From contig NZ_WIAY01000002.1 of NCBI RefSeq assembly GCF_009467805.1, positions 434,001-498,000 of the forward strand: 64,000 bases of DNA, read 5' to 3'. Shown here piece after piece: positions 28,546-37,626 of this stretch (position 1 is the stretch's first letter; each line of letters opens with the position of its first letter). This stretch comes from Stenotrophomonas nematodicola. Lineage in GTDB: Bacteria > Pseudomonadota > Gammaproteobacteria > Xanthomonadales > Xanthomonadaceae. The notes under the pieces were generated by a model. That model had not been told where the DNA came from and ran no database searches. It saw nothing but the letters and a program-made list of their open reading frames with translations. A program made the translations under genes and the position numbers.

Positions 28546-29607
28546 ATGTCCCTCGCCCACGGTTATGCCGTTCACGACCAGACTGCCCCGCTGGTCCCGT
28601 TCTCGTTCGAGCGCCGCGCGGTCGGCCCGGACGATGTCCGCATCCAGATCCTGTACAGCGGCATCTGCCACTCCGACCTGCACCAGGCGCGTGACGATTG
28701 GGGTGGCTCGATTTTCCCGATGGTGCCGGGCCACGAGATCATCGGCCGGGTCACCGAGGTCGGTGCCAACGTCACCCGCTTCAAGGTCGGCGACCACGCC
28801 GGCGTGGGCTGCATGGTCGATTCGTGCCGCCACTGCGATGCCTGCGACCAGGACCTGGAGCAGTACTGCCAGAAGGGTGCCACGTTCACCTACAACAGCA
28901 CCGAGCGCGACAGCGGCCAGCCGACGTTCGGCGGCTACTCCGACCACATCGTGGTCGAGCAGCGCTTCGTGGTGAAGGTGTCCGACAGGCTGGACCTGAA
29001 GGCCGCCGCGCCGCTGCTGTGCGCCGGTATCACCACGTATTCGCCGCTGCGCCATTGGAAGGTCGGCCCCGGCCAGAAGGTCGGCGTGATCGGCCTGGGT
29101 GGGCTGGGCCACATGGGCGTGAAGTTCGCCAAGGCGATGGGCGCCACCGTGGTGATGATCACCACCACGCCGGAAAAGGGCGCCGACGCCAAGCGCCTCG
29201 GTGCCGATGAGGTGCTGGTGTCGCGCGATCCGGCGCAGATGAAGGCGCATGCCGGCAGCTTCGACTTCCTGCTCAACACCATTCCGGTGAGCCACGACAC
29301 CAACCCGTACATGTCCCTGCTCAAGCGCGATGCGACCATGTGCCTGGTCGGCGTGCTGACCGAACTGGATCCGCCGCTGATGGGCGCGTCCATGATGTTC
29401 GGTCGCAAGCACATCACCGGCTCGGCGATCGGCGGCATGGCCGAGACGCAGGAAATGATGGACTTCTGCGCCGAGCACGGCATCGTCAGCGACGTGGAAG
29501 TGATCGACATCAAGACCGTCAACGAGGCGTGGGAGCGCATGGCGCGCAACGATGTGCGCTACCGCTTCGTGATCGACATGGCCACGCTTGGCGCACAGGC
29601 CGCCTGA
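28546..29607 (+). CDS. Zinc-dependent alcohol/aldehyde dehydrogenase, YahK-like
   Basis: 353 residues, closely similar to E. coli YahK, an NADPH-dependent aldehyde reductase of the cinnamyl alcohol dehydrogenase group. It has catalytic zinc ligands in GICHSDLHQ and GHEIIGRV, structural zinc cysteines in DSCRHCDACDQDLEQYC, the segment LLCAGITTYSPLRHWKVGPG, and the Rossmann GLGGLGHMG. The likely role is reduction of aldehydes in the cytoplasm. Regulation by the divergent LysR protein is likely. A CAAGGATT ribosome binding site precedes the ATG. Confidence 0.92.
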   Translation: MSLAHGYAVHDQTAPLVPFSFERRAVGPDDVRIQILYSGICHSDLHQARDDWGGSIFPMVPGHEIIGRVTEVGANVTRFKVGDHAGVGCMVDSCRHCDACDQDLEQYCQKGATFTYNSTERDSGQPTFGGYSDHIVVEQRFVVKVSDRLDLKAAAPLLCAGITTYSPLRHWKVGPGQKVGVIGLGGLGHMGVKFAKAMGATVVMITTTPEKGADAKRLGADEVLVSRDPAQMKAHAGSFDFLLNTIPVSHDTNPYMSLLKRDATMCLVGVLTELDPPLMGASMMFGRKHITGSAIGGMAETQEMMDFCAEHGIVSDVEVIDIKTVNEAWERMARNDVRYRFVIDMATLGAQAA

Positions 29608-29616
29608 ACACGGTCT

Positions 29617-29645
29617 GCGCCGGACGCTCCTGCAGCGTCCGGCGC
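29617..29645 (+). terminator. Perfect 12-bp hairpin after the alcohol dehydrogenase gene
   Basis: Stem GCGCCGGACGCT / AGCGTCCGGCGC with loop CCTGC, starting ten bases after the stop codon. There is no T run, so it may act as a weak or factor-dependent terminator or an mRNA end stabiliser. Confidence 0.6.
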
Positions 29646-29696
29646 GGCACGGGCGCGCCCGTACAATGCGCGCATCGTCCAAGCGGTGCGCGCGCC

Positions 29697-30029
29697 ATGA
29701 ATGTGTATGTTCTGCTGGGCCTGGCGATTGTGTTCGAAGTGATCGCCACCAGCCTGCTCAAGGCCTCCGATGGCTTCACCCGGGTGTGGCCCTCGCTGGG
29801 CACCGTGGTCGGCTATGCCGCCGCGTTCTATCTGCTCGCACTCACGCTCAAATCCATTCCCACCGGGATCGCCTACGCGATCTGGTCCGGTGCGGGCATC
29901 GTGCTGATCTCGCTGATCGGCTGGGCGGTGTTCAAGCAGAAACTGGATGCACCGGCGCTGATCGGCATGGGTCTGATCGTGGCCGGCGTGGCGGTGATCA
30001 ATCTGTTCTCGAAAGCGTCCGCCCATTGA
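29697..30029 (+). CDS. emrE: EmrE-type small multidrug resistance exporter
   Basis: 110 residues with four membrane helices, the length of E. coli EmrE and clearly its relative. The essential E14 is present (IVFEVIATSLLKASDGFTR), with PTGIAYAIWSGAGIVLISL in the third helix and INLLSR-like INLFSKASAH at the end. It exchanges protons for cationic compounds such as quaternary ammonium across the inner membrane. Some EmrE homologues also carry betaine; that is only a possibility here. Confidence 0.93.
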   Translation: MNVYVLLGLAIVFEVIATSLLKASDGFTRVWPSLGTVVGYAAAFYLLALTLKSIPTGIAYAIWSGAGIVLISLIGWAVFKQKLDAPALIGMGLIVAGVAVINLFSKASAH

Positions 30030-30036
30030 GACAGGC

Positions 30037-30057
30037 GTACCGACCCACGGTCGGTAC
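30037..30057. repeat. Perfect REP-like palindrome between converging genes
   Basis: GTACCGACC-CAC-GGTCGGTAC, a nine-base perfect stem. It lies between the converging emrE and gshA genes. A related palindrome (GCCGACC-CGC-GGTCGG) is at 34261, also between converging genes. Both look like members of a CCGACC/GGTCGG interspersed repeat distinct from SMAG, perhaps serving as a bidirectional terminator. Confidence 0.6.
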
Positions 30058-30074
30058 CCCTGCCCTGACGGTGG

Positions 30075-31439
30075 TCAGTAAGCGAACTGTTTGAAGACCG
30101 GGTCGATGCTGCCCTTCCACGCGCCGTGGAACAGCGCCAGCTTGCGGTCGGCCGGCGTCAGGCCGGTATCGACGATTTCCTGCAGTACGTCCAGGAAGTG
30201 GCTTTCGTCCTGGCCATCGGCGTTGCGTGCGGCACGGCGCTGCAGCCCGGCCACGGCGATCTTCACCGCTTCGCGCGCCAGGTCGCGCACGGTACCGCCG
30301 CGGAACGGCAGCTTCAACGCATGGCGCGGCACGCCGTCGCGCAGCGCGTGGCGCTCGGCCAGGCTGAAATCGCGCACCAGATCCCAGGCTGCATCCAGTG
30401 CGGCATCGTCGTAGAGCAGCCCGACCCAGAACGCCGGCAGCGCGCACAGGCGGTTCCACGGGCCGCCATCGGCACCCCGCATTTCCAGGTACTTCTTCAG
30501 GCGCACTTCCGGGAAAGCGGTGGTCATGTGATCGGACCAGTCGCGCAGCGTCGGCAGCTGGCCCGGCAGCACCGGCAGCTTGCCGACCATGAAATCGCGG
30601 AAGCTCTGGCCGCTGGCGTCGTGGTACGTGCCATCGCGGTAGGAGAAGTACATCGGCACGTCGAGCAGGTAGTCCACATACCGCTCGTAGCCGAAACCGT
30701 CTTCGAATACGAAGTCGAGCATGCCGGTGCGGTCGGCATCGGTATCGGTCCAGATGTGCGAGCGGTAGCTCTGGTAGCCGTTCGGCTGGCCTTCGGTAAA
30801 CGGCGAGTCGGCGAACAGGGCGGTGGCGATCGGCTGCAGTGCCAGCGACACGCGGAACTTCTTCACCATGTCCGCTTCGGTGGCGTAGTCCAGATTGACC
30901 TGCACCGTGCAGGTGCGGGTCATCATGTCCAGGCCGAGCGAGCCGACCTTGGGCATGTAGTCGCGCATGATCCGGTAGCGCCCCTTGGGCATCCACGGCA
31001 TCTCGTCACGCCGCCATTTCGGCTGGAAGCCCATGCCCAGGAAACCCAGCTGCAGCTCGCCGGCCACCTGGGCCACTTCGTTGAGGTGGGTGCCGGTTTC
31101 CACGCACGTCTGGTGGATGGTCTCCAGCGCCGCGCCGGACAACTCCAGCTGGCCGGCCGGTTCCAGCGTCACCGAGGCGTTGTCGCGCAGCAGTGCAATG
31201 GTGCGGCCGCCTTCCTGCACCGGTGCCCAGCCGAAGCGGGTCAAGCCGTTGAGCAGGGCCTCGATGCCGCGGTCGCCGTCAAAGGTCGGCGGGCGCAGGT
31301 CGTCCAGGCGGAAGCCGAACTTCTCGTGTTCGGTGCCGATGCGCCACTGCGCCTTGGGCTTCTCGCCGGAGGCCAGCGTGGCGACCAGTTCATTTCGGTC
31401 GGTAATCGGCGTCTCGGCGACGTGGCTGGGGCTCGACAA
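30075..31439 (-). CDS. gshA: Glutamate--cysteine ligase, plant/alphaproteobacterial type
   Basis: First step of glutathione synthesis, joining glutamate and cysteine with ATP. About 454 residues, as in Xanthomonas enzymes. Key regions: [63 protein letters not shown], and [15 protein letters not shown] near the end. No ATG fits the start; TTG at 31439 gives [18 protein letters not shown] and the usual family length, though no strong ribosome binding site precedes it. The frame is open further upstream to 31508. Glutathione made here would supply frmA and the CGFS glutaredoxin. Confidence 0.9.
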   Translation of the reverse strand: MSSPSHVAETPITDRNELVATLASGEKPKAQWRIGTEHEKFGFRLDDLRPPTFDGDRGIEALLNGLTRFGWAPVQEGGRTIALLRDNASVTLEPAGQLELSGAALETIHQTCVETGTHLNEVAQVAGELQLGFLGMGFQPKWRRDEMPWMPKGRYRIMRDYMPKVGSLGLDMMTRTCTVQVNLDYATEADMVKKFRVSLALQPIATALFADSPFTEGQPNGYQSYRSHIWTDTDADRTGMLDFVFEDGFGYERYVDYLLDVPMYFSYRDGTYHDASGQSFRDFMVGKLPVLPGQLPTLRDWSDHMTTAFPEVRLKKYLEMRGADGGPWNRLCALPAFWVGLLYDDAALDAAWDLVRDFSLAERHALRDGVPRHALKLPFRGGTVRDLAREAVKIAVAGLQRRAARNADGQDESHFLDVLQEIVDTGLTPADRKLALFHGAWKGSIDPVFKQFAY

Positions 31440-31629
31440 GGGGAGGCTCGCAGTATTCTGGTCAGGGCGGGGATGTGGGGACCACGCCCCGGCATCGCAA
31501 GGGCGCACTATATCGTGGCGTTCCCCACCGTCGTGTCACCGTGACGGTTTTCAGCATCCCACCGGGAAGGACTTGACGCTGCTGCGAGTCATTCCGCCAT
31601 CCCCGTCCTGCCCGCCCTAGACTGTGGGC

Positions 31630-32328
31630 ATGAACAGAGCCCGCCATCAGGAAGTTCACCGCTCCGACCGCGCCGGTTGGCTGCGCGCAGCCGTGCTGGG
31701 CGCCAACGACGGCATCGTCTCGGTGGCCGGGCTGGTGGTCGGTATCGCCGCCAGCGGCGCATCGGCCACCACCGTGCTGGCCACCGGCATCGCCGGCACC
31801 GTGGCCGGAGCGATGTCGATGGCGGCTGGCGAGTATGTGTCGGTGCAGTCCCAAGCCGATACCGAACAGGCCGACCTGCTGGTGGAGAAGCGCGAACTGC
31901 GTGACGACCCGCACAGCGAACTGCAGGAGCTGGCCGCGATCTACCGGCATCGTGGACTCACTGCCGAGCTGGCCCACGAGGTCGCGGTGCAGCTCACCGC
32001 GCACGACGCACTGGGTGCGCACGCGCGCGACGAGCTGGGCATCACCGAGGAACTGCGCGCCCGGCCGATACAGGCGGCACTGGCATCGGCCGGCGCGTTC
32101 GCCGTTGGCGCCGCGCTGCCGGTGGTGACCGCGCTGCTCGCCCCGCACGCGCTGGTGGCCCAGATCACCACCGCCGTCACCTTGGTCGGCCTGGGCCTGA
32201 CCGGTGCCATCGCCGCACGCGTTGGTGGCGCACGCCCCCTGCGCGGCGCGCTGCGCGTGATGTTCTGGGGCGCGCTGGCAATGGCGGCGGCCGCAGCGAT
32301 CGGCCAGTTGTTCGATACTGCACTGTAA
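31630..32328 (+). CDS. VIT family membrane protein
   Basis: 232 residues of the VIT1/CCC1 family, which transport ferrous iron or manganese. The N-terminal helix shows the family signature LRAAVLGANDGIVSVAGLVVG, followed by AGAMSMAAGEYVSVQSQ. A cytoplasmic helical hairpin (QADLLVEKRELRDDP) precedes three C-terminal membrane segments. The likely role is metal efflux or storage at the inner membrane. The stop overlaps the AraC start (TAATG). The ATG at 31630 is preferred to a GTG at 31624. Confidence 0.9.
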   Translation: MNRARHQEVHRSDRAGWLRAAVLGANDGIVSVAGLVVGIAASGASATTVLATGIAGTVAGAMSMAAGEYVSVQSQADTEQADLLVEKRELRDDPHSELQELAAIYRHRGLTAELAHEVAVQLTAHDALGAHARDELGITEELRARPIQAALASAGAFAVGAALPVVTALLAPHALVAQITTAVTLVGLGLTGAIAARVGGARPLRGALRVMFWGALAMAAAAAIGQLFDTAL

Positions 32329-33158
32329 TGGACACCCGCACGCCCCCCGCTTCCCTGCTGGCCGAGATGGCAAGCCTGGCCGACTGCCAACGCGCCGGCG
32401 GCTATGCCTGCATCACCGCGCGCCGCGAACATGGGGCCTCGTCGGTGGACATTCCGCAGCCGCAGTTCGCGATTCTGCTGCAGGGGCGCAAACAGGTATC
32501 CACCGCGCAGCAGTCGCTGGTGCTGGCACCGGGCGATCTGTTCCTGATCACCCGGCGCTGCCGCATCGACGTGGTGAACATCCCCGATCCGGCGTCCGGC
32601 CTGTACCTCAGCGCGATCGTGCCGCTGTGCGGTGAAGCACTGTCGGCCGCGCGGGTGCTGTGGAACGAGCCGCTGCCGGAGGCCGGCGACGCGCTGGCGC
32701 GCCTGCCGCTCGACGCGCATGCCGACCACCTGCGGCAGTGGCGCCACGCGCTGGAACAGGGGCGGTACACCGAGGCGCGGCTGGCCCTGGCATCGCTGGT
32801 GGTGGCCTTCTGCCGCCGCGGACATGGCAGCCTGCTGGTGCCACCCGAGCCGAGCCTGGGCGAGCGCATCCGCGACCTGATTGCCGCACAGCCCGAACGC
32901 GACTGGCAATCACGCGATTTCGAGCAGCAGCTTGGACTGAGCGGCGCCACGCTGCGCCGGCGTCTGGCCAGCGAACGCGCCAGCGTGCGCGAGCTGATCA
33001 CCGACGCACGCCTGGCCCACGCGATGAACCTGCTCTACACCACGCGCCTGCCATTGAAGACCGTGGCGGCACGCGTCGGCTACCGCTCGCTGGGCAGCTT
33101 CAGCAGGCGCTTCGCCGCGCGTTACGGCCTGGAGCCGGCCGCGATCGGCAACAGCTGA
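32328..33158 (+). CDS. AraC family transcriptional regulator
   Basis: 276 residues. The N-terminal half is an AraC-type cupin arm (FAILLQGRKQVSTAQQSLVLAPGDLFLITR). The C-terminal part carries two helix-turn-helix motifs (SRDFEQQLGLSGATLRRRLASE and LKTVAARVGYRSLGSFSRRFAARYG). It overlaps the VIT gene by one base, so the two are coupled. The ligand and targets are unknown; the VIT gene and the downstream hydrolase are candidates. Confidence 0.9.
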   Translation: MDTRTPPASLLAEMASLADCQRAGGYACITARREHGASSVDIPQPQFAILLQGRKQVSTAQQSLVLAPGDLFLITRRCRIDVVNIPDPASGLYLSAIVPLCGEALSAARVLWNEPLPEAGDALARLPLDAHADHLRQWRHALEQGRYTEARLALASLVVAFCRRGHGSLLVPPEPSLGERIRDLIAAQPERDWQSRDFEQQLGLSGATLRRRLASERASVRELITDARLAHAMNLLYTTRLPLKTVAARVGYRSLGSFSRRFAARYGLEPAAIGNS

Positions 33159-33258
33159 GCGATCGCGAGCGGATCGCGCCGCATTCTGAGCGGAACGCGG
33201 AGCGGCCGGCGCGCAGCATGGACGTCCCGCGGCGCTGCCGCTCTGTCTGGACACCTGC

Positions 33259-34245
33259 ATGCCCTTCCTCCGCGTTCGCCCGCTCGTCGCCGCACTGGTG
33301 CTGGCCGCCGTTGCCGGTCCCGCCTTCGCCACCACATCCCACCTGCCGCGCACCCAGGTGCCGGGCGTCTATCACCAGCAGATCGGGACGCTGCAGGTCA
33401 CCGCGCTGTTCGACGGCACTGTCGCACTGGGCCGCGAAGAACTGGTGGGCATCGCCCCCGGCGCGGTCACCCGCCTGCTCGACCATCGGTATGTGCCCGA
33501 GGATGGCAAGGGCCTGCAGACGGCGGTCAACGCCTACCTGGTCCAGCGCGGCAACCACCTCACTCTGGTCGACACCGGCACCGCGCAGTGCTTCGGCCCC
33601 GGGCTGGGCCAGGTGCTGGGCAACCTGCGCGCCGCCGGCTACGACCCGGCCGAGGTGGACGACGTCCTGCTCACCCACGCCCACCCGGACCATCTATGCG
33701 GCCTGCTGGATGCGCAGGGCGGCACTGCCTATCCCAACGCCACGGTCTGGCTGTCGGCCGCCGATGCCGGCTACTGGCTGGACCCGGCCAGCGAAGCCAG
33801 CGCACCGCAGGGCGTCCGCTTCGCCTTCGCACTGGCACGCAAGGCGGCAGCACCGTATGAGGCAGCGGGAAAACTGCGTCGTTTCCGGGCCGGGCAGGCG
33901 CTGCCGGCCGGGGTCAGCGCGCTGGACAGCCACGGCCATACCCCCGGACATGTGTCCTGGAAGATCGACGCCGCGCCCGGCCAGGCGTTGCTGGTCTGGG
34001 GCGACATCGTGCATTTCCATGCGGTGCAGTTCGCACAGCCAGCGGCCGCGTACGAAGCGGACAGCGACCGCGACGCCGCCATCGCCAGCCGCCGCCGCAT
34101 GATGGCCGAGGCGGCCGACCAGGGCTGGTGGGTCGCCGGTGCGCACCTGCCGTTCCCGGGCCTGGGCCACGTACGCCGCGAAGGCGACGCATTCGCCTGG
34201 GTCCCGGGCGAGTTCACCCCCCTGCCCGCGCCCGGCGCGGAGTAA
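33259..34245 (+). CDS. Secreted metallo-beta-lactamase-fold hydrolase
   Basis: 328 residues with a signal peptide (cleavage near PAFAT). The dinuclear metal site is complete: HAHPDH at 140-145, a histidine in DSHGHTPGH, an aspartate in LVWGDIVH and a final histidine in AGAHLPFPG. The layout suits the quorum-quenching/glyoxalase-II-like branch rather than a true class B lactamase. Periplasmic location is inferred from the signal. The substrate is unknown. Confidence 0.88.
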   Translation: MPFLRVRPLVAALVLAAVAGPAFATTSHLPRTQVPGVYHQQIGTLQVTALFDGTVALGREELVGIAPGAVTRLLDHRYVPEDGKGLQTAVNAYLVQRGNHLTLVDTGTAQCFGPGLGQVLGNLRAAGYDPAEVDDVLLTHAHPDHLCGLLDAQGGTAYPNATVWLSAADAGYWLDPASEASAPQGVRFAFALARKAAAPYEAAGKLRRFRAGQALPAGVSALDSHGHTPGHVSWKIDAAPGQALLVWGDIVHFHAVQFAQPAAAYEADSDRDAAIASRRRMMAEAADQGWWVAGAHLPFPGLGHVRREGDAFAWVPGEFTPLPAPGAE

Positions 34246-34260
34246 CCCCGCGTCGGTGGC

Positions 34261-34278
34261 GCCGACCCGCGGTCGGGC
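34261..34278. repeat. REP-like palindrome between converging genes
   Basis: GCCGACC-CGC-GGTCGGGC, a near-perfect stem between the converging hydrolase and engB genes. It shares the CCGACC/GGTCGG core with the palindrome at 30037. Confidence 0.5.
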
Positions 34279-34291
34279 CGGCACGCGCCGG

Positions 34292-34915
34292 TCAGGCGGT
34301 TTCCGGGGCCGGCTTGTTCAGGCCGAGCCAGCCGCCGATGATGCCGCGGGCCTCGTCCACGCCCTGGCGGGCGGGGCCGGAGAAGGTCTGCACGCTGACA
34401 GTGTCGCCGAACGAGGACTGCAGTTCCTTGCGCACCTTCTGCAGGGCGATGCCCTGCTGGCCCCGGCCGAGCTTGTCGGCCTTGGTCAGCAGCGCGTGCG
34501 CCGGCAGGCCGCGCTGGACCGCGTAGGCCAGCATCTGCCGGTCGTAGTCCTTCAGCGGGTGGCGGATGTCCATCACCACCACCAGGCCACGCAGGGCCTC
34601 GCGGGTGCGGAAATACTGGTCGATGAAGGCCTGCCAGTGCGCCTGGAGATCCAGCGGCACCTTGGCGTAGCCGTACCCGGGCAGATCGACCAGCTTGGCG
34701 TCCGGGGTGACCTCGAAGAACACCAGCTGCTGGGTGCGGCCGGGGGTCTTGGAGACCCGGGCCAGGCTGTTCTGGCGGGTCAAGGCGTTGAGGGCGCTGG
34801 ATTTGCCGGCGTTGGAGCGCCCGGCAAAGGCGACTTCGGCCCCGACATCCTCCGGCAATTGCCGGGTGTTGTGGGCCGAAAGCAGGTAATGGGCACGTTC
34901 GAGGAGCAATGACAT
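34292..34915 (-). CDS. engB: Ribosome biogenesis GTP-binding protein EngB/YihA
   Basis: Essential GTPase of large-subunit assembly. 207 residues. It has G1 GRSNAGKSS (32-40), G2 region KTPGRTQ, G3 DLPGYGYA (77-84), VVVMDIRHPLKDYD, G4 TKADKL and G5 SVQTFSGP. The length and motif spacing fit E. coli YihA. The ATG at 34915 is taken; the ATG at 34921 adds two residues. It is divergent from the cytochrome c4 gene. Confidence 0.95.
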   Translation of the reverse strand: MSLLLERAHYLLSAHNTRQLPEDVGAEVAFAGRSNAGKSSALNALTRQNSLARVSKTPGRTQQLVFFEVTPDAKLVDLPGYGYAKVPLDLQAHWQAFIDQYFRTREALRGLVVVMDIRHPLKDYDRQMLAYAVQRGLPAHALLTKADKLGRGQQGIALQKVRKELQSSFGDTVSVQTFSGPARQGVDEARGIIGGWLGLNKPAPETA

Positions 34916-35070
34916 GGGCATAGGATCGCATGTCCGGGGCACCAACGCGCTGCCGCGGCCCGGTTTTGCTGCACTGCTGCGTTGACCGTGGCGTGAAACG
35001 GCATGGATAATCGGGCGATCCCCGCGACTGCACCCTGCAGCCGCCAGGCCGGTCCACACGGAGCTTCCGC

Positions 35071-35868
35071 ATGCGCCACGCTCGCGTTCTTGCCGTTTCC
35101 GCTGTTGCTGTATCGCTGCTGGCCGCCGTTGCGGTCGCCCAGACCTCGTTGACCCCGTTGCCCGACAACGGGCCGATCAAGACCGCGTCGCTGGAGGTCG
35201 ATTTCAGCAAGACCACCTGGGGCGATGCCAAGGCCGGGCAGACCAAGGCCGCCGCCTGCGCGGCCTGCCACTCCGCCGACGGCAATTCCACGGTGGAGAT
35301 GTACCCCAGCATCGCCGGCCAGAGCGAGCGCTACGTCGCCCAGCAGATGGCCCTGATCGCCAACGGCCAGCGCACCTCCGGTGCCTCGGCGGCGATGGTG
35401 CCGTTCGTGCAGGACCTCACCCCGCAGGACATGCGCGACATCGGTGCGTATTTCGCAACGCAGAAAGCCAGTGCCGGGCTTGCCGACGACGGTCTCGTCA
35501 GCGAAGGTCCCTACGCCGGCAGAAAGTTCTACGAGATCGGCCAGCAGCTCTACCGCGGTGGCGATGCCGACCGCGGCATTCCGGCGTGCATGGCCTGCCA
35601 CGGCCCCACCGGCGCCGGCAACCCGGGCCCGGCCTACCCGCACATCGGTGGCCAGCACGCGGCGTATGTCGCACGCCGGTTGCAGGAGTACCAGGCCGGG
35701 GTCACCCACGAAACCGACAAGGCGCATTTCCAGATCATGGCCACCATCGCCCGGCAGCTCACCGAACAGGAGATCCAGGCGCTGGGCAGTTATCTGCAGG
35801 GCCTGCACAACCGCGCCGACGATGTCGCGGCGGCCCCCACGCGCACCGGTGCCGCACAGGCACCCTGA
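35071..35868 (+). CDS. Diheme cytochrome c4-type protein
   Basis: 265 residues. A signal peptide (cleavage near AVAQT) is followed by two cytochrome c domains with heme sites CAACH (63-67) and CMACH (173-177). The two-domain layout and length fit cytochrome c4, a periplasmic electron carrier to terminal oxidases. Candidate axial methionines are in SAAMVPFVQDL and HFQIMATIA. It is upstream of two dsbA genes and ends at a terminator. Confidence 0.92.
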   Translation: MRHARVLAVSAVAVSLLAAVAVAQTSLTPLPDNGPIKTASLEVDFSKTTWGDAKAGQTKAAACAACHSADGNSTVEMYPSIAGQSERYVAQQMALIANGQRTSGASAAMVPFVQDLTPQDMRDIGAYFATQKASAGLADDGLVSEGPYAGRKFYEIGQQLYRGGDADRGIPACMACHGPTGAGNPGPAYPHIGGQHAAYVARRLQEYQAGVTHETDKAHFQIMATIARQLTEQEIQALGSYLQGLHNRADDVAAAPTRTGAAQAP

Positions 35869-35968
35869 GCCCTGTCGCCGGCAGGTCGCGGCCGCTCGAG
35901 GCTCCCGGGCGACCGCCGGGACCGATGGCGGATGCGCCGCGCGCACGCGGCACGGTATGTTCACCAGC

Positions 35969-35998
35969 ACGCCGGCGATAGGGCCGGCGTCGTTTTTT
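35969..35998 (+). terminator. Rho-independent terminator after cytochrome c4
   Basis: Stem ACGCCGGC / GCCGGCGT with loop GATAGG, followed closely by TTTTTT. It lies 100 bases after the cytochrome gene and 20 bases before dsbA, so dsbA likely has its own promoter or depends on read-through. Confidence 0.85.
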
Positions 35999-36018
35999 CC
36001 CGATGGAGATGGATGTAG

Positions 36019-36663
36019 ATGAGTGTGATGCCCCGCCTGATGCTGCTGCTGCTTGCCCTGAGCCCGTTGAGTGCCCTCGCCGCCCCGGCCGCGCCGCTGG
36101 AAGAAGGCCGGGACTATGAACTGATCGAGGACGCCGGTCCGTTCGCGCCGCTGGCCGGCAAGGTCGAAGTAGTGGAGATGTTCGGCTACACCTGCCCGCA
36201 CTGCGCCCACTTCGAACCGCAACTGGAAGCCTGGGCCGCCAAGCTGCCCAAGGATGTGCGCTTCACCCCGGTGCCCGCCGCGTTCGGTGGCGTGTGGGAT
36301 TCGTTCGCGCGCGCGTATTACGCCGCCGACCAGCTCGGCGTCGCCAAGCGCAGCCACCGCGCCATGTTCGATGCGCTGCACGAACAGCGTTCGCTGCCGA
36401 TGCAGAACATCTCGGCCGATGAACTGGCTGGCTTCTACAAGGGCTACGGCGTGACCCCGGACCGTTACATCGCCGCGCTCAAGAGCGAGGCGGTGGATGC
36501 CAAGGTCAAAGGCGCGCGCGCCTTCGCCCTGCGCGCCAAGGTGACGGGCACCCCGACCCTGATCGTCAACGGCAAGTACCGCGTCAAGGGCGATTCGTTC
36601 GAATCGATGCTGCGCAATGCCGATGCCCTGATCGCCCGCGCCCGTAGCGAAAAAGCGCGCTGA
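36019..36663 (+). CDS. dsbA: Thiol:disulfide interchange protein DsbA
   Basis: Periplasmic oxidant that forms disulfides in exported proteins. 214 residues with a signal peptide (LSALAAPAAP). The active site is FGYTCPHCAHF, C59 and C62, with the classic CPHC of DsbA, and the cis-proline is in TGTPTLIVNG. It is followed 121 bases later by a paralogue with CPAC. The pair is common in Xanthomonadaceae. Confidence 0.94.
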   Translation: MSVMPRLMLLLLALSPLSALAAPAAPLEEGRDYELIEDAGPFAPLAGKVEVVEMFGYTCPHCAHFEPQLEAWAAKLPKDVRFTPVPAAFGGVWDSFARAYYAADQLGVAKRSHRAMFDALHEQRSLPMQNISADELAGFYKGYGVTPDRYIAALKSEAVDAKVKGARAFALRAKVTGTPTLIVNGKYRVKGDSFESMLRNADALIARARSEKAR

Positions 36664-36784
36664 GTCGACGCTCGCTGAACCGTCACGCACCGTGCACGCG
36701 GGGGCCTGGCCACCGCATGTCATCATGTTCCCCTGGCCGTCGCTGCGCGTCGGCCCACCCTGTTCATCCGCTGGAGATGCTTCG

Positions 36785-37603
36785 ATGAAAACCCGTTTCG
36801 CTATGACGTTGATGGCCCTGCTGCCGATCCTGGCCGCGTGCAAGGCCCAGGATGGCACCGCCAACACCGCCGCCCCGACCGAGCCGGCCACCCCGGCGAC
36901 GGCCCCGGCCAGCGAACCGGCCGCGCCGGCCACCCCGGCTGCCGCCGGCGAGACTGCGGCGGCGGCCGCGGCCACCGAGAACGCAGCGGCGCCGTCGCCG
37001 TCCGCCTCGGCACGCCCGACCGGCCCGGAACCGGTTGCCGGGACCGACTACGTGGTGATCGAGAACGGCCAGCCGTTCCAGCCGGCTACCGGCAAGATCG
37101 AAGTGGCCGAAGTGTTCGGCTACGTGTGCCCGGCCTGTGCCGCGTTCCAGCCGCTGATCGGGCCGTGGAAGGCCGGCCTGCCGAGCGACGTGAGCTTCGT
37201 CTACGTGCCGGCCATGTTCGGCAACACCTGGGATGACTACGGCCGTGCGTTCTACGCCGCGCAGAGCATGGGCCTGCAGGACAAGACCCACGAAGCGCTG
37301 TATGCCGCCATCCACGCCCAGCAGACCCTGAAGGGCGAGCGCGGCCGCGATTCGGTCGAGGACATCGCCAAGTTCTATTCCACCTTCGGCGCCGATCCGA
37401 AGCAGTTCGCCGCCACCATGAGCAGCTTCGCGGTCAACGCCAAGACCAATGCCGCCAAGCAGTTCGCGCAGCGCAGCGGCGTGACCGGCACCCCGTCGGT
37501 GATCGTCAACGGCAAGTACCTGGTCAAGGGCAAGAGCTTCCCGGACATGCTGCGCATCGCCGACCACCTGGTCGCGCGCGAACGCGCCGCCAAGGGCAAC
37601 TGA
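36785..37603 (+). CDS. DsbA-family lipoprotein with CPAC active site
   Basis: 272 residues. A lipobox (LPILAACK, C19) marks a lipoprotein. Residues 20-80 form a long Ala/Pro/Thr-rich tether. The thioredoxin-like domain has FGYVCPACAAF (C115, C118) and cis-proline TGTPSVIVNG. The altered dipeptide should change its redox potential relative to DsbA. It may be a membrane-held oxidase with dedicated substrates or a reductase partner; that is inference. Confidence 0.9.
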   Translation: MKTRFAMTLMALLPILAACKAQDGTANTAAPTEPATPATAPASEPAAPATPAAAGETAAAAAATENAAAPSPSASARPTGPEPVAGTDYVVIENGQPFQPATGKIEVAEVFGYVCPACAAFQPLIGPWKAGLPSDVSFVYVPAMFGNTWDDYGRAFYAAQSMGLQDKTHEALYAAIHAQQTLKGERGRDSVEDIAKFYSTFGADPKQFAATMSSFAVNAKTNAAKQFAQRSGVTGTPSVIVNGKYLVKGKSFPDMLRIADHLVARERAAKGN

Positions 37604-37626
37604 GCACGGCTGCCAGCGAACCCGTC

